Positions 15,825 through 18,622 of a stretch of 18,622 nt of DNA are shown here, piece by piece. The stretch covers positions 1 to 18,622 of the forward strand of contig CAKQDA010000024.1 in the NCBI GenBank assembly GCA_934218695.1, written 5' to 3'. Position 1 is the first letter of the stretch; every line of letters begins with the position of its first letter. The translations under genes were made by a program, and so were the position numbers. The DNA is from an uncultured Succinivibrio sp. (GTDB taxonomy: Bacteria > Pseudomonadota > Gammaproteobacteria > Enterobacterales > Succinivibrionaceae). The notes below the pieces were generated by a model that was given only the letters and a program-made list of their open reading frames with translations, ran no database searches and was not told where the DNA came from.

Positions 15825-16907
15825 CTATGAGAACTCAACATCCACACGTGGCATTACGTGACAAACCAGCTCATAGGGAATAGTTCCGCACAGTTGAGCT
15901 ATCTTCTCAACAGGAAGCCCCTTTCCCCATAATATGGCTTCATCACCAATTTTTTCTTTTGAATCAGGACCTAAATCAACAAATATCATATCCATGCAGA
16001 CATGACCTGCTGTCTTTACATATCTGCCGTTGACAAGCACAGGTGTACCATTAGGAGCGGTTCTTGGGTAACCGTCACCATAGCCACAACCAATAATTCC
16101 CAGAGTAGTATCTCTGTCTGCAACATAGTAGGCTCCATAACCTACCTTATCGCCTTTTTTTATCTTATGTAATGCTAGGATGTTGCTCTTTAAAGTCATT
16201 ACAGGCTTTAATCCAAGATCTTCACCTGTTTTATCTTCAAAAGGTGAAATACCGTAAATGATAATGCCAGGTCTTACCCATGGAGTATGAGACTTTGGCC
16301 AGTAATAGATGCCAGCTGAATTTGCAAGGCACAGATCGCCTGTAAAGTCCTTTGCAATTTCATTAAAGAAATCTATCTGCTGCCTGTTGTATTCTGTCTC
16401 ACTTGGTGTGTCTGCAACTGACAGATGAGAAATAAGCCCCACCGGTTTTACAACATTAGGACTTGCTTCAAGTCTTCTTTTGATTTCAAAAATTTCATCT
16501 CTGTTGCATGATCCCAGACGATGCATACCAACATCAATCTGAACCCAGGCATGAATTGGCCTCTTCAGATTTGCCTTTTCAATACTCTTTACCTGCTCAA
16601 GATCATGAACTCCTGTATACAGTGAATATTTTGAAATATAGGCAATGTCTTCGTCGTTGTAAAAGCCCTCCAGCAGTACTACCGGCTTTTCAATACCATG
16701 TCGACGGAGCTCCATTGCCTCAGAAATTCTTGCCACTGCAAATGCGTCAGCATGATCCTTTAAAGCATTGGCTACAGGGAACAGTCCATGACCGTAAGCA
16801 TTGGCTTTCACTACAGCAATGATTTTAGAATTTGGAACTAACGAGCGGATATGCTTTACATTTTCGATTAAAGCCTGCTTATCGATTGAAGCAGTTACGC
16901 ATTGCAT
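15825..16907 (-). CDS. alr: Alanine racemase, PLP-dependent
   Basis: Alr interconverts L- and D-alanine, supplying D-Ala for peptidoglycan. The 360-residue protein (E. coli Alr 359) has AVVKANAYGHG with PLP-binding Lys34, the barrel segments DVGMHRLG and ANSAGIYYW, VRPGIIIYGISPF, and the second catalytic base Tyr257 in VGYGAYY, followed by CGYGDGYPR and MDMIFVDLG of the C-terminal domain. AAGGA lies about eight bases before the ATG. It starts 27 bases after the dnaB stop, and dnaB-alr is an arrangement also seen in E. coli, so co-transcription is likely. Whether it is the biosynthetic (Alr) or catabolic (DadX) form is inferred from this context. Confidence 0.96.
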   Translation of the reverse strand: MQCVTASIDKQALIENVKHIRSLVPNSKIIAVVKANAYGHGLFPVANALKDHADAFAVARISEAMELRRHGIEKPVVLLEGFYNDEDIAYISKYSLYTGVHDLEQVKSIEKANLKRPIHAWVQIDVGMHRLGSCNRDEIFEIKRRLEASPNVVKPVGLISHLSVADTPSETEYNRQQIDFFNEIAKDFTGDLCLANSAGIYYWPKSHTPWVRPGIIIYGISPFEDKTGEDLGLKPVMTLKSNILALHKIKKGDKVGYGAYYVADRDTTLGIIGCGYGDGYPRTAPNGTPVLVNGRYVKTAGHVCMDMIFVDLGPDSKEKIGDEAILWGKGLPVEKIAQLCGTIPYELVCHVMPRVDVEFS

Positions 16908-16934
16908 TTTAAATTTCCTTTTTATCGTATTGTA

Positions 16935-18392
16935 TTATTGATATATTTGAGATTCAGCGATATCTGGAATATCACCTTCAGCTGCAATTGTATTATCTTT
17001 GTCGTAGAAGGTTGTATAGGCGCCCTGGAACTGTAATTCAATATCAGCTGTAGCACCATTTCTGTTTTTACTTATGATGAGTGTTGCCTTGCCGTCGCCA
17101 TTTTCACCTGATTTATATACATCCTCACGGTGAATGAACATAATCATATCAGCATCTTGCTCTAGAGAGCCTGATTCACGCAGGTCAGAGTTCATAGGGC
17201 GATGATCCTTACGACCTTCAACTTCACGGTTTAACTGAGCCAGAGCTAAAATAGGCACATCCAGCTCTTTTGACAGCTGCTTTAGAGAGCGGGAAATTTC
17301 ACCAACCTCCTGGCTTCTGTTATCTAGTTTTGTCTGCGATTTCATAAGCTGGATATAGTCAACCATAATGCAGGACAGACCACCATTTTCTGAGGCTATC
17401 TTGCGAGCTCTTGAACGCAGTTCAAGAGGTGTTAACTGGATATCAGATGTATCATCAATGTAGAGTTTCACTCTGTCACTGCCGTTTGAATCCTTTTCTG
17501 TCAGAAGATTCACATATCTGATAATACGGTGCCACTGCTCAGGAGTCACCTTACCTGCGGCCAGATCTTTCCCCGGAACTCTTCCAAAGCTAGATAGCAT
17601 ACGCATAGCAATTTCTTTTGCAGGCATTTCCAGTGAGAACACCAGTGCAGGGCGGTGCTCTTCAACATTCATGGCAATGTTTGTGACAACGTTCATTGCA
17701 AAGGAAGTCTTACCTACACCTGGACGGGCTGCAATAATATTCAGAGTACCACCACGTAATCCAGAGGTCAGACTGTCAAGATCTCTAAAGCCTGTTGCCA
17801 CACCATGCATCTTTTTATTGGAATCCATGTCAGACTTGATTTGCTTTACGAGCTCTAAGGCAACAGCAGTCATCTGCTTAGGGCCAGAATCTGCTGAACG
17901 GCGTGATTCTGACAGTTCATAGATGAGCCCCTGAGCTTCATCATAAACTTCTTCTACTGATTTTCCTTCTGGTGCATAACTTATCTTTTCAATATGTTCA
18001 CAAACAGAAATAAGCTTGCGGCGTCTTGAGGTATCAATAATGATTTGACCATACTCTACAATTGCAGATGACGGACCGGTAAGATTAGTTAATGAACCTA
18101 CATATGCAATACCACCGGCCTTGTCTAGTAAGCCTTTGGTCTCAAGATCTGCACACAGTACTGTGCTATTAAAATCATCAGTAGTAGCAGCTCTTGCCAA
18201 AATAGTTCTGTAGATAATACGATTTTTTTCATTAAAGAAGTCATTTTCATCTAAAGTGCCGATGTTCTCTCGAACCTTTTCGATGAGTTTGCCATCAAGG
18301 ATCAGCGATCCCAGGAAATTAGCCTCAGCTTCAAGATTTTTTGGCATCTCTTTAAATACTGCCAAAGCATCATTGCTGTTATCTTTTGCCAT
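16935..18392 (-). CDS. dnaB: Replicative DNA helicase DnaB
   Basis: DnaB is the hexameric 5'-3' helicase at the replication fork, loaded by DnaA/DnaC-type loaders and bound by primase. The 485-residue protein (E. coli 471) has the N-terminal primase-interacting domain (about 15-120, beginning PKNLEAEANFLGSL), a linker, and a RecA-like ATPase with Walker A ARPGVGKTS (Lys228), Walker B CIMVDYIQLM, and PILALAQLNREVEGR. The Walker A has GV where E. coli has SM. The C-terminal tail is acidic. There is no intein. The ATG at 18392 has GGTGG six bases upstream. It is transcribed towards alr. Confidence 0.97.
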   Translation of the reverse strand: MAKDNSNDALAVFKEMPKNLEAEANFLGSLILDGKLIEKVRENIGTLDENDFFNEKNRIIYRTILARAATTDDFNSTVLCADLETKGLLDKAGGIAYVGSLTNLTGPSSAIVEYGQIIIDTSRRRKLISVCEHIEKISYAPEGKSVEEVYDEAQGLIYELSESRRSADSGPKQMTAVALELVKQIKSDMDSNKKMHGVATGFRDLDSLTSGLRGGTLNIIAARPGVGKTSFAMNVVTNIAMNVEEHRPALVFSLEMPAKEIAMRMLSSFGRVPGKDLAAGKVTPEQWHRIIRYVNLLTEKDSNGSDRVKLYIDDTSDIQLTPLELRSRARKIASENGGLSCIMVDYIQLMKSQTKLDNRSQEVGEISRSLKQLSKELDVPILALAQLNREVEGRKDHRPMNSDLRESGSLEQDADMIMFIHREDVYKSGENGDGKATLIISKNRNGATADIELQFQGAYTTFYDKDNTIAAEGDIPDIAESQIYQ

Positions 18393-18488
18393 GTCAAACC
18401 ACCATAAAAAAAATCAGAGATCTATTTTAAGACATTAATGGACATTTTGAGATACAAAAAGAAAAATATAATCGACAGTGTATTTGCC

Positions 18489-18497
18489 TGTGGATAT
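18489..18497 (-). promoter_or_regulatory. Near-consensus DnaA box upstream of dnaB
   Basis: On the minus strand the site reads ATATCCACA, eight of nine bases of the DnaA box TTATCCACA. It lies about 100 bases before the dnaB start in the 153-base gap between tRNA-Arg and dnaB. A weak hairpin (18509-18522, ATCTG/CAGAT) lies between it and the tRNA. I could not place a convincing dnaB promoter. One imperfect box is weak evidence of function. Confidence 0.25.
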
Positions 18498-18545
18498 TTA
18501 CCTAAAACATCTGTCTCCAGATAAATTTCTAATGCGGAAAAGAAG

Positions 18546-18622
18546 TGGCGCACCCGAAGGGATTCGAACCCCTGACCGATCGGTTCGTAGCCGATTACTC
18601 TATCCAGCTGAGCTACGGGTGC
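18546..18622 (-). tRNA. tRNA-Arg (anticodon ACG), complete with encoded CCA
   Basis: The minus strand folds as a 77-base cloverleaf: acceptor arm GCACCCG/CGGGTGC, D-arm with AGCTCAGCTGGATAGAG, anticodon arm ATCGG-CTACGAA-CCGAT with ACG at 18588-18586, T-arm with GGTTCGAATCC, discriminator G (18549) and encoded CCA (18548-18546). It closely matches E. coli tRNA-Arg(ACG), whose A34 is normally deaminated to inosine by TadA to read CGU, CGC and CGA. The 5' end coincides with the last base of the window, so its promoter and any neighbouring tRNA are outside. Confidence 0.97.

Noticed and set aside
18546..18622. tRNA-Arg as an attachment site of an integrated element
   Set aside because: The DNA next to its 3' end is ordinary backbone (dnaB-alr), with no integrase and no repeat of the tRNA 3' end seen in the window.

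Overview
The window looks like the chromosomal backbone of an AT-rich gammaproteobacterium. It joins several gene neighbourhoods familiar from E. coli: rRNA promoter-clpB-pgeF-rluD next to bamD, rluA facing djlA, prfB-lysS, and dnaB-alr. Base composition and protein sequences would fit a host-associated lineage such as the Succinivibrionaceae (Aeromonadales), but that is a guess that needs a database search. TGA acts as a normal stop: amgK and trmB end in TGA, and prfB carries the RF2 frameshift site.

Layout, left to right. (1) 1-363: a near-perfect rRNA P1-type promoter firing leftwards out of the window, an AT-rich spacer with one inverted repeat, and the clpB terminator. (2) 364-4959, minus strand: rluD and pgeF overlap and are probably co-transcribed; clpB follows with its own sigma-32-type heat-shock promoter. 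(3) 5055-6548, plus strand: bamD, divergent from rluD, then a terminator, then rluA. (4) 6541-11898, minus strand: a compact series dapA, trmB, amgK, murU, then two tandem membrane J-domain proteins (a divergent DjlA paralogue and DjlA). (5) 12013-14655, minus strand: prfB (RF2 with programmed +1 frameshift) and lysS, closed by a strong terminator. (6) 14910-15755, plus strand: nadC, divergent from prfB. (7) 15825-18392, minus strand: dnaB-alr. (8) 18546-18622, minus strand: a complete tRNA-Arg(ACG), whose 5' end is the last base of the window.

Functional themes are translation (lysS, prfB, trmB, rluA, rluD, tRNA-Arg, rRNA promoter), cell-wall and envelope metabolism (dapA, alr, amgK, murU, pgeF, bamD), protein quality control (clpB, two DjlA-type proteins), replication (dnaB) and NAD synthesis (nadC). 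AmgK and MurU form the anabolic route that returns recovered MurNAc to UDP-MurNAc; PgeF, DapA and Alr serve the same wall polymer.

I saw no phage, IS element, CRISPR array or defence system, and nothing I would call an undescribed system. The best candidates for a second look are the divergent DjlA paralogue paired with DjlA behind amgK-murU, and the small regulatory structures in the gaps. Several starts were moved from the longest reading frame on ribosome-binding-site, homology-numbering or promoter evidence, as noted per gene.
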